From Hyparrhenia diplandra (taxonomy: Eukaryota; Streptophyta; Magnoliopsida; Poales; Poaceae), in assembly GCA_015847255.1 (NCBI GenBank), contig JADLZK010008403.1, positions 62,001-126,000 on the forward strand: a DNA stretch of 64,000 bases, given 5' to 3'. The notes below the pieces were generated by a model. It saw nothing but the letters and a program-made list of their open reading frames with translations. It did no database searches and had not been told where the DNA came from. The position numbers were made by a program, and so were the translations under genes. This document shows positions 54,732-64,000 of this stretch, one piece after another (within the stretch, counting starts at the first letter, position 1; each line of letters begins with the position of its first letter).

Positions 54732-56174
54732 CCATCTAGACAATAATTACTGTTGCGTGGTAGACCGCCAACTTGAGTTGCCAGTGAACAAGTGGCTTCC
54801 TGTTGATTAGAAATGGCTTTATGAGTCGTATCTTATAACTGGTAGATTTAAGGTGATACATTGACTACTACAAATAATGTGAATTCAAAGATCACAGCAA
54901 TTTATATTTGCAATGCTTCTAGTTATCACTTCAGTTTTGCTTGCGCAGATTCCAAAAAAAAATAAAGTGCATATATATTGTGTATTTTGTAGGTCATAGG
55001 ATCATCACATGGATATGATGGCATAGACGGTGATCCTAATTTAGAACATGATGATGAGGATGACCACACTTGGGATGGAAGTGATAACAATGATGACCTT
55101 GAATCTGATGTTGATGGCCACTTTGAAATAGAAAGTGACGAGGAGCTTGAAGACAATGGTGAAGACGATTCTCTCCAAGGCAACATGCCTACACATGGAA
55201 GTGGCACAAGGGTGACTAACTAATGCCAACAGCTCCAAGTGGCGAGACATGGACCTTCTTTTGGTAGATTTTGGTACAAAGTTAGGCTGATGTGCGACTA
55301 ACTAGGCTGATGTGCAGCTAACCTTTTGCTAATGTTTAGTTGCTGGCAATTATTTTCCATATGCATGTGGTGTTGACATGTAGGAATGATACTATATTGC
55401 CACCTAGACCTAGGAATATTTGCGGGCACTATTTGCCATCTAGGCATGAACCTTGTTTGATGGAGTATTAATATCTACGCATGAAATTGTTGTAATGAAC
55501 CAGTATGGATGTTGGTTGGAACATATATTCATGTTGGCTGGAATATATATTTATATGGATGACTTTCTGGTTACGCTTAAATATATGGTTCCTAAGGATG
55601 TATTTATGGGAATGGAATTGTAATTACCATGCTGGTTATACACTGTGAGAATTAACTTGGCGGTTATGGTAGCCAAGGAAAACAATGATTACCTTGAGTG
55701 GTTCGCACAGTCAAGGAAATTAGAATTTACTTGGCGGTTCATGCAGTCAAGGATTTAAAGTTTTACCCTCAAGAATATAAATTATCTTGTCGGTTGATGC
55801 AGTCAAGGAAACGGTGTTTCCTTGAAGGTTTGAAACCCCCAAGAAAATATGTATTTACCTTGACGGTTCCTAGCCCTCAAGAAAACTAATTTCCTTGGAG
55901 GTGTGTCACACTCAAGTAAACATCTTTCCTTGGCGGTTCATCCATTTCCTTGACCGTGTGACAAATTAAGTCAGGGCCTCATTTGCTTGGCGGTTAGCCT
56001 CCAAGGAAATTATCCTTGAGCGTCGAAACCGCCAAGGAAACTAATTTCCCTTACACTCTATTCTTGAGTGCTTTTGCTTGACGGTGTATGGTCAAGGATC
56101 ATTTCCTTGGCGGTTTTTCCTCTATCCTTGGCGGTTTTGGGCACTCAAGGCTATTCCGGATTCTAGTAGTGCAC

Positions 56175-58340
56175 ACATAATAATTGCAGATCAAAATCCT
56201 TTTTAATGGATGAATTCAAGATCAAGTACCAACTGCCGTGATAGCAGAGTCTTGGTGACTGATCGACGATTCTACCAGTAAGCAGATGTGTGTGGTGACA
56301 GCTAGCCTGCTATGCAGATTGACGAGCACCAGTCATTGCAACTCAAGCGCAGGCCGAAGTACACAGGGTGCTTGTGAATTCCTCCTTTGCTCTTCAAGTT
56401 GGTAGTCGGCCGAATTATTGCACAATCTACTCTGTTTTCTTCAAGTTTTTTTTAAAGCCAGTCATCTGAGTACAGCTATAGCATATGTTTATACATATGC
56501 ACGCCCACTCAACACACGCACACCACATACACCATCCCATGTACAAACAAACCTACAACTACACTTAGATCATGAAGACCGCGTCCTTCTTGAAATCACC
56601 CAAGTCCTTCAGATTCTATAGACGACGGGCACGTCGCGTCCCATTGTGGCTCCACGCGAGAGAGGCAGACGCTTGCTGAAGCAAGCGGAGAAAATATTAT
56701 GGGGGCATGCCCGAAGCGAGCCACTGCGCTATCAAGATGGTAGTAGAGATGTGCTACAAAATGATATAGCAGGCACGGTTCTACAGACTGCGGAGGAATC
56801 CCTCCCTGCATTTGGACTACTCCCATTGCCTCCCACTCCTACAGTAAGCACTACACCCTTGTCATGTGTTTGTGACCGAAGGTACGATCACCTGTGAAAT
56901 GCCAATGTACCTGGGGTGTGCAACTCTCGGTTGCTTATATGAAGCAGCCAGAGCTTAGAGCTAGCATCCATTTCATTTAAGCATCACATCCGGTGCCTTT
57001 AATAATGTTTTGGTTTATTGAATTCAGATCTAATTACTGTATCCATTACCTATATATAAAGTACCAAATGTATAAATAATTCAACAGAGAATAAAAGTGA
57101 AAAAAAAACATACATACCCATTAAATATAAAACTATAATAGTACGTGCAGTTTCTAAAACTATTAGGACATTTAAGGACCCAAGTTGAAATGCTGAGATA
57201 ACTACACCTTTACTATCGTGAATGGACGAGTACTACATACGGAACGTTTTCTTGCTAAATGCATGGACAAGTGTGTACTTACTATACTTATTTTTATCAG
57301 GAAAAATATCCTTTAGTTATTTCAAACACCACCCCGACGGTTGCCCTGACAGTCAGACCCTCACTTCCTCATTTGTCACGGATATCTTTACAGAATAACA
57401 TCCCCTGATGGTTTCTGTTTTTTTTCCTCACGGTTTCGTTCATTATTCATGGAAAACATTTCCTATGGAACTGGAAATGATTCTAAATGTGTAAGGTGTT
57501 AGAAAAATAAATAATTTGAGAGAAAACAAATATGAGTGCTTGTCACTAGTTTTAAATATTAGTCATAAACTTCTAATGATTATGCCTGCTATTGATACTC
57601 TAGTAATTACTGCAAGAGCGCGAGTTCATGGACCAACACCAGGAAATTATTAGTCTTGCTATATACACTAAGATATTCCAAAATTACTACTACTTCGCCT
57701 CCACGGCCGTCTCCGCCACATGGCGAAGGTGACCTCATACAATGGCACCAGTTTGGTTGCAGGCGACCACGACCACGGACGGCGAATGCGACTACAGACA
57801 ACGCGTGGAGACACTTCCAGAGCCGTTGGTGAAGAAGGATCCAGAGCTGTGGAGGTAACTCGATGCAGCCCGTGTGGGCTCACAAGCCAAACAAGCAAAC
57901 TGCATTACGAGGGTCAGTTCCAGGCCCACAGGCGACCATTGCATCTAGCAAAGGTGCTTCCAAGTTGTTTTTGCAATTTGGTACTATTCCCATTGCCTCC
58001 CACTCATATGGCAAGTACTATGGTCATTTCTGTGTCTGAAGCTGCCATTTTGTGTTTTTACGTTGTGGAAGGCAAAATATAACACTATCTAAGGAAAAAG
58101 CTAGCCAAAGGGAAGAAAAGGTGGTGCTGGATGTGGTGGTAGTGGATTGCTTATATGATGGACCTGGAGCCTTGCTTGTGTAATCCATATAACCCTTAAG
58201 AATCAAACTAGGTCATTTAGTAGTATTCATTGAATTCGACCTACTTAGCGTACTGCTTGTCTGCCAACTGCACTCTTTTTTTACTGAGGCCACACACCTT
58301 AGTTAATTCAAATAATTCTGATAAAGACAAGAAAAAAAAA
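56175..58340. other. Intergenic, no recognisable gene
   Basis: Open frames at 56646-56897 and 57720-58082 are not recognised. They share a short segment (CCCATTGCCTCCCACTC, near 56822 and 57989), so one may be a partial copy of the other. No transposon ends seen. Confidence 0.35.
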
Positions 58341-58349
58341 GGACTTGAT

Positions 58350-59155
58350 AACATACGGTCAGGGGCGCCCGCCTCTCCCAGAGGCGACGGGCGGAACCTG
58401 CCCCTGGCCTCCCCACCGCCTGCCGCCGACCTGCCGCCGGAGTTGCCCTCTAGCCAACAAGCCATGAGACTACCGTGATGGTGGCGGCGGGCCACACCCC
58501 CCGGGCGGCTAGATCCAGCGCCGCCATGGCCGCATCTAGCGGCTATCGCCACCGTCTCTTCCCCTATCCCTCCCCCGAGATCCTCCATGGCTCGCAACAG
58601 TACCCTTGCCGGCGGCGAAGCGCCCGCCCGGATCTAGGCGGCCCGGGCGCAAAGAAGGATGGGGTGGAAGGCGTGCAAGGTGGCAACGACGGTGGACCAC
58701 GACGGTCGCGTCCTTCTCTCGCGTGGGCGGGCGGGCATCGCCGAAGTCCCGGCAGATCAAGGCGCCGGGCGGCTTGGCGTGGTGCCGCGTGCCACCCTCT
58801 CCGTCCCACCCCCCCTCCACCGCCCGTCCCGAGCTCCTCCGACGAGTTGGCTGGGGTGGCGGCCGGCCAATTCGGCGTATGATCACGCCGACGACCTCTA
58901 CCCCTCCGGCTGGTCTTCGCAAGGACTTGTGGCCTGTTTTGCCGTGCCGGATCTGTGCGATTGTTATCTAAGGCAATCGCAATGGGATCCCCGAGGGCTG
59001 GGCTCCAGGTAGGCGCGGATCCGGTACAGCTGCAGCATGGAGTCCATGGGTGCCAATCCTCCGTAGCGTCTCCTCCCGGGTCAGCGGCCCTCGCAGAACT
59101 AGCATGGGTCCTCCCGGAGCCTAGTCGATTGATGTTCAACAACCGGGTGAAAACC
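58350..59155. other. GC-rich block of unknown origin
   Basis: An abrupt GC-rich island inside AT-rich sequence, with overlapping open frames on both strands as expected from composition alone. Its start (GGGGCGCCCGCCTCTCCCAG) and its GGGTGAAAACC motif resemble the LINE-like insertion at 15268-17056, so it may be a LINE 5' fragment. Not certain. Confidence 0.3.
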
Positions 59156-59712
59156 TGAATCGACCCACTTTTTAGTAAGCAATTAACCACAAATAATCCA
59201 GCAATCAGTTTTCCTAATTCCAACAGGCTAAATGATTGACAAACTTTGGCACAAATAAACAAATCATATCATATTTTAATCCTTGGAAAACATATGTGCA
59301 CAATTCATGTTCACCAGCCCCTCTAACTGCCACACCCATGCACACAGAAACACTCTTCACACCTTCCAGGTGCACTATACGCTACAGTAGGCAACTATTC
59401 CACCCACTCCTAAGGTGTCCAACTCTGGTATAGGCAGCTGTCCAACACAGTGAAGGTAGGTCATGACAAGGAGTAAATTACCTAGGAGGGGAGTAGTAGT
59501 AGAAAAGGGAAGCCTCAGGTGTTTGCCTCCAACGAAGTAGCAGCTTCTCACCATTCATCTCCTGGCTCTCCACTCCAGTTGAACCTCAGTGAAACACTTG
59601 TGCACTCCTTGCTTGAGAAAAATCACCAACCCTTCCACCAGCCCAAGATGGTGACTTGATCTCCATGGATAGGGACATGGCGTAGGGAGGAGGGGTTGGC
59701 AAGGAGAGGAAG

Positions 59713-60420
59713 TCAGCAGGAAGCCAAGTGATTAGAAGCAAACCACAAGCACATTGAAGCACCAAAACCTGCAAGAGAAGGAGCAAGTGCTAGAGATTTA
59801 GGTGAGATTCACCGACACATCCTTGATACTTTCTTATACTCCCTACCACGAGCACACAGTACATGCCATTGGGTTAAATATCAGAGTTGTACCAATTTTT
59901 CCTACTAGTTTCTCAACAGCAAACAAATCACAATATCATATCACAATATGTTCAAACTGAAAGAAAATGATGAACCAGCTGGACAAGGTCTAGCAATTTT
60001 TTTTTATATATGCAGCACACCATATCACAGCCTGAGATAAGTTTACATAAGAGTTTTCACATCTAGCAATGCACAGGCTAGTACAGTCTGGATGAACTAA
60101 GTATGGAAATAAGGACCAAGAACACTCACTGTCAGGAAGGGGTTTGGGGAAGATGTTGCTGCAATCCAAATCCCTGTACACAGCTGCACACCAACACCAC
60201 ATGCCCTTGGCTCTGCCTTTGGGCGCCATGGCTGCCATGCTTGGCACCTCGGTGAAGCCTGCCGCTGCCACCACTGACCTGCACACACAAAAAGAGGGGA
60301 AGAAATCAGGGGAATCCCAGTGCAGATCAATTAGAAATCACAGATCTTTGTTATGGGGTAGGAATACTTGGAGAGCCCAGCCATAGTTGTGGATCTAGAG
60401 AGGAACGGAGAGGGAGCCAT
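59713..60420 (-). CDS. Small three-exon gene, 85 residues, unknown function
   Basis: I do not recognise this protein. Exons 60420-60368, 60278-60130 and 59768-59713 join in phase with canonical sites: donors GTATTCC and GTGAGTG, acceptors TGTGTGCAG and TTCTCTTGCAG. The start is the ATG at 60420 after a CT-rich leader. The N-terminus is Ser/Thr/Ala-rich (MAPSPFLSRSTTMAGLSK) and could be a targeting peptide. The middle contains MAPKGRAKGMWCWCAAVYRD and NIFPKPLPD. The third exon adds a short tail and a TGA. A G-box lies about 175 bases upstream. The well-formed splice signals argue for a real transcript, but it could also be a non-coding RNA with a chance open frame. Confidence 0.45.
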
Positions 60421-60594
60421 GGCTGCTGGCTGCTGTCGAGCTGCAGGAGAGGGGAAAAGAACAGAGAGAGAAAGAAGGGAAGGGAGAAAGGGAGAGTGCG
60501 TGTGAGCCTGGAAGGGCATATGCGTGTGCTGTGCTTTGGGCTGCAGCTTATACCTGTACACTTTGATGGGCTTTAATTTAGTACTAGTACAACT

Positions 60595-60600
60595 CACGTG
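60595..60600. promoter_or_regulatory. G-box (CACGTG) upstream of the small gene
   Basis: The palindrome CTCACGTGAG is centred here. The core is the binding site of bZIP and bHLH factors acting in light and ABA responses. A weak TATA (GGTATAAGC) sits between it and the ATG. Confidence 0.45.
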
Positions 60601-60604
60601 AGAA

Positions 60605-62400
60605 ATAGAAGGGGCTAACCATACTAAATTAATTTAATGTTTGGCTAAGCACAACCATGCTACATTATGTTTATAAATCACAGCAAAATCGATACAAGTC
60701 ATAGGAAACTAATTATTGCCTGTAGGATGGACAAATGGCTACGTATATATTATATGTATATACTTGTGTGTTATTTCTCCTAAATACCAGTATATATTTA
60801 TACTAATTACAGGAAGCGAGCACGGTCAGGCGCAGGGCTTTCTAGTGAACCAAACTGAGCCCGAGTTGGACCTTAACAACTCAGGCAAGAATCCTTGACC
60901 ATTCTCTCCTTGAGTTTTATACAAGTTTGTGAAAATAAAAGTAACTTGCATCAAATGTATTTTCTTGAATTAATTATGGATGGATGACATGTGAGCTTGA
61001 TGACGAGGGGTTAGCTGAAGGAGCAGCTAATACCCTACAGTATGGTTGGTTGGAAAAAGTTAGTAGGATTGTTAACCAACTCTCACTTGTGTTTTTGGGC
61101 CGTATATATTCGTGTCAACCATGAACTCGTTTGGGACGAGCTGATTCTATTACCCATGGAGTTATTGTATAATCCCTATGGTATGCAAGGAGAGGGTTGG
61201 GGAAAGTCCCCAATGAGCTGTCGATGGAGCACAGCCAGGCGCATATATTAGCGCACGTGAGTAGATGTGGATGTACAATTATACAAAATGGGGAAAGTCT
61301 CGTATCTTGGTCATGAGTCGCATCAAGGGCAAAGGCGATGGAAAATTGGCCAAGATAATTATGGCTAAAGTGATACAAACCTGCTTGAGGGTAAAAATCA
61401 TGAATTCATGTCATGTCTCCTAGTATGGAGGCTACGGGAACCTATGGGTGGCTCTTTCTCAAGATGCAAGTGATAGTAGTGTTTTTCTAAATTAAATATG
61501 ACTTTTTATACAAATGCTATTTTCATACAAGATGATATGACATTGATCATTGAGATTACAGATTGCATTGCCTTGATATACATATATATGCTTGCCGAGT
61601 ACGTTGTACTCACTCTTGTTAACCCTCCCCCTTCAGAGGAACCTCAGGAATGCGCACAAGAGTTCCTAGATGATGGTTATGCCTATGCAGATTGGGATGA
61701 CTACGAGGAAGCTAGTCGAGCTGCTGCCACCTCCTATGGTGGATGGGATGAATAAATAATCTCTTAGTCTACTTATGGATATCAGTGGCGAGATGTATAT
61801 GTCGCTCACTTAGTAGTCTAGCTTAGACTTCTATATGTCAGGCTTGTAATAATGCGCAAACTTGTGACGCTTATTTAAAGACCTAAGACCGTAGGTTGGC
61901 TTTGTAATAATTATCGGTACCTTCTAGCTATTCTCTCATTTGCCAACTTTGTTAATGGTTTATTATTCGACAAATCTTGTATCCGTGGAGTAATAAATCA
62001 TGGCGAGGGTTATTATTCAAGGTGGTAATTACCCGGGTCGTCACAAAACCTAGCATGGTTCTCTCTGGCCGACAAAAGTATTGGCATAGTTGGCACATCG
62101 TCGAAGTTCTTGTTCGTCAGACCGGTCTTGGTCGAAAAGACCTTTTTTGTGCTTCGGATCCCGGCGGTGATGGCGTCTGCGGATGTCAATTTCCTTCCCC
62201 TGAAGGCATCGCTGGAGCACTTCCTTGCCACCTGCTGCCTGTATGGAGTCGGCTTCGTTGTCGGTGTCTGGCCGGCTATCTTCAGGGGAATAGCTGCAGT
62301 GTTTGAGCAAGCCAAGAGCACACTCTCCTTCATGAGTGTTGGGGAGGGACCCGCCAAGGGACCCCCGTAGCTCCTCGGGCCTAAGCCCTTGCACCCCGCA
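60605..62400. other. Intergenic and probable retroelement-derived sequence
   Basis: AT-rich to about 61490. A short frame at 61498-61755 ends in an acidic, Tyr/Trp-rich tail (DDGYAYADWDDYEEAS) that I cannot assign. 61760-62045 ends in ACCCGGGTCGTCACA, which resembles an LTR terminus read in reverse, but no partner is present. An open frame at 62110-62370 is not recognised. Confidence 0.35.
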
Positions 62401-62404
62401 GACG

Positions 62405-62560
62405 GGGAGGCGGCAATGCCAAGGGCGACACCCTCGCTGGCGCTGGGGCGGCAACCAAGGGCGACACCTGGCGGGGCGGGGCGGCAATACCAGGATGACA
62501 CCGCAGCGCTGGGGCGGTAACGCCAGTGGGCTACACCCCGCAGCGCGGGGCGGCGGAGAG
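62405..62560. repeat. GC-rich minisatellite
   Basis: Four to five degenerate units of about 35 bp built on GGGGCGGCAA...CCAAGGGCGACACC. Unit boundaries drift. Confidence 0.6.
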
Positions 62561-62659
62561 CGAGTTGGCACCCCCGTAGGCGTGGGAAGAAAGCGTGCAA
62601 AGGGAGCAGGTTAAGCCGCCGTGGCGGCGAGACAAGAGGAAACCCTAGGAGCGCCATGG

Positions 62660-63170
62660 GACCGTCTCTTCATTTTCTTTTACTTATTCGCCCTTGAGAG
62701 GGAAAATGCTGAAATGCCCCTGTGTGGGCCATGGCGTAAGTAAGTGGCTTGGCGCTTTGTCCTAATATGTAACAACATCTTGTACCGACCGGATCCTTAT
62801 AAATCTGGGACGGACAAAACGTATGAAGGGGACGGTGGGCAGCAACTTTATGGCCTATCAATGAAATTCATTCTCTCGGGAACTGCGCTTTTATCCACGT
62901 CACGCTCGCAGGGCCCAGCTTGTGGGCCTGGCCTCACTCTCGTTCTTACCTGTGGGAAGCCCTCGCCCCTCCTCCCGCTACCCCCGTAGCGAAGGCTAGA
63001 GGGGCAGGAGCGCACCCACAATGAGCAATACAACGATAAAATGGAGGGTGGAAGCATATATTTCATTTGCTTTAGTTCTTTTTGTCTATCTTAGGGATTG
63101 GTTCTGTCTTTTTATCTTTTTATGCTATATGCAATCTCTGTAATAATTGAGGCCGGATGTTCGATCCATT
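62660..63170. other. Intergenic, possible LTR remnant
   Basis: A TATA-like CCTTATAAATC near 62800 followed by a GC-rich stretch. No paired LTR or coding sequence is seen. Confidence 0.3.
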
Positions 63171-63175
63171 ATCTA

Positions 63176-64000
63176 TCTATACTATAAAAGAGCGAAGGAA
63201 TTGCAGGACACGTGTCCCAATCTCCACCGTCGGATCTATCGAGATTTAACATCCAACGGTGGTTACTCAGTGACCAACCTTAGGTTACGCGTGTTTCGCT
63301 TCCTCTCGCCGTCGCCGAAACCCAGCGAACCAAATTCGGCCGCCCGAATAGGGCGCGTAACCTCCACCTCCCGAGGCCCGAACAGCGCGTGCCTACACCT
63401 CCCGTCTCCGCGATTCCCCTCCCTCGCGAAACGGACTCGCCCCCAATCGCGGCGAACCAGGAACGACGGTTCCTCGACGACATGCTGCTGTGGCCTACGC
63501 CACCGTTGGCAAAGGATCGCCTCCGACGACGCCCTTGGCGTGCTGCGCCCGGTCGGTCGGAGTCACGAGGAACAGCCGCCCCAGCGGAGGTCCCCAGCGA
63601 TCGCAGCGGTGCCGCAGGCGCCCGCAGTGCGTCATCGAAGCATTCGGCGCCGAGACTCCCGCTGCAGTAATTCGGTCATTCCCTCCGGCCGGCCCCCAGC
63701 GACGCTCCGTCGTGACTCCGCCAGTGACTCCGACAGGCCCGGCTACAGCAGCACGTGACGTGAGTTCCCACGCGAGGCGCGCAGCAGTGCGGCATCGGGG
63801 ATCGTTGGACGGTAGAGCTCAGCGGCGCTGCTGTCCGTCGTGGCGGCGTAGAGATCACCTTCGTCGCGGCGCAGAGATCACGCGCCCGGCCCGCTCATCG
63901 CCGCCATGTTCGATGACGCGCTGCTGCGGCCTGTGGCACCGATGTCCGATGGCAAAGGATTGTCCCCGACGACGCCCTCAACGTGCGTATGCCATGGTCA
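63176..64000 (+). mobile_element. Helitron 5' end, continuing past the window
   Basis: TCTATACTATAAAAGAGCGA at 63176, preceded by A, matches the 5' terminus of common rice Helitrons, with the ACACGTGTC motif 30 bases in. The interior becomes very GC-rich and repeats itself: the segment at about 63475-63545 (GACATGCTGCTGTGGCCTAC, then GGCAAAGGAT and CGACGACGCCCT) recurs at about 63910-63985. This fits a non-autonomous Helitron with captured, duplicated gene sequence. The 3' end is outside the window. Confidence 0.65.

Larger units (their letters stand above)
48292..56171 (+). mobile_element. CACTA (En/Spm) DNA transposon, 7880 bp, with 3-bp target duplication
   Basis: The left terminus CACTACGAGAATCCGGAAT and the reversed right terminus CACTACTAGAATCCGGAAT differ at one base. 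Both ends are flanked by CAC (48289-48291 and 56172-56174). Subterminal regions (48310-48650 and 55640-56165) are packed with direct and inverted copies of TTTCCTTGGCGGTT and TTTCCTTGAGTG, the expected transposase-binding arrays. The interior contains remnants of both standard CACTA genes on the plus strand, a GC-rich leader at 49980-50530 and about 1.3 kb of AT-rich filler. It can be mobilised only in trans, since its own transposase is broken. Confidence 0.93.

Noticed and set aside
48292..56171. miR820-type microRNA carried by the CACTA element
   Set aside because: Some rice CACTA elements host this microRNA, but I could not find its sequence or complement by eye.
58350..59155. Protein-coding gene in the GC-rich block
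   Set aside because: Overlapping frames on both strands with no motif, no splice sites that extend a frame, and no promoter.
59400..60600. Known plant microRNA precursor in the small three-exon gene
   Set aside because: Checked by eye for common plant microRNAs (miR156, 160, 164, 166, 167, 172, 319, 396, 528 and others); none seen.

Overview
The window is plant nuclear DNA, almost certainly from a grass and most likely rice (Oryza). The evidence is split genes with GT-AG introns, GC-rich 5' ends of genes, a DUF1668 gene (a family known mainly from rice), Stowaway-type MITEs with TA target duplications, and dense nesting of Helitron, CACTA, Mutator-like, LTR and non-LTR elements. There is no bacterial-style gene organisation.

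Left part (1-27.2 kb) is gene-rich. It holds a CAF1-type deadenylase gene (minus); a cluster of three short-chain dehydrogenase/reductase (SDR) paralogues (one plus, two minus) that share promoter and 3'-flank sequence, plus an orphan 3' flank of a probable fourth copy; a 13-exon gene for the mitochondrial branched-chain 2-oxoacid dehydrogenase E1-beta subunit (minus), whose introns carry three non-LTR retroelement tails; a seven-exon HNH-endonuclease-domain gene (plus); and a YTH-domain m6A-reader gene of the ECT type (minus). Two LINE fragments with a zf-RVT domain and several MITEs lie between them.

Right part (27.2-64 kb) is mostly transposon. In order: Stowaway MITEs; a 1.47-kb Helitron with both ends; a stray DUF1668 gene fragment; a possible small CACTA element; a 1.32-kb Mutator-like element with long inverted repeats (Pack-MULE candidate) inserted beside a Ty3/gypsy fragment; a DUF1668 gene with a 5'-UTR intron; a 3.65-kb LTR retrotransposon lacking reverse transcriptase, inserted in one copy of a local duplication whose other copy (28.1-28.7 kb) preserves the empty site; a 7.88-kb CACTA element with matching termini and a 3-bp target duplication; a small three-exon gene of unknown function; and the 5' end of another Helitron running off the right edge.

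The genes do not form one pathway. The most unusual global feature is that five otherwise well-conserved genes (CAF1, E1-beta, HNH, YTH, DUF1668) each need one or two single-base corrections, nearly all in short homopolymers, while splice sites and flanking codons are intact. That pattern suggests consensus errors, or else coordinated decay, and should be settled before any of these genes is called a pseudogene.
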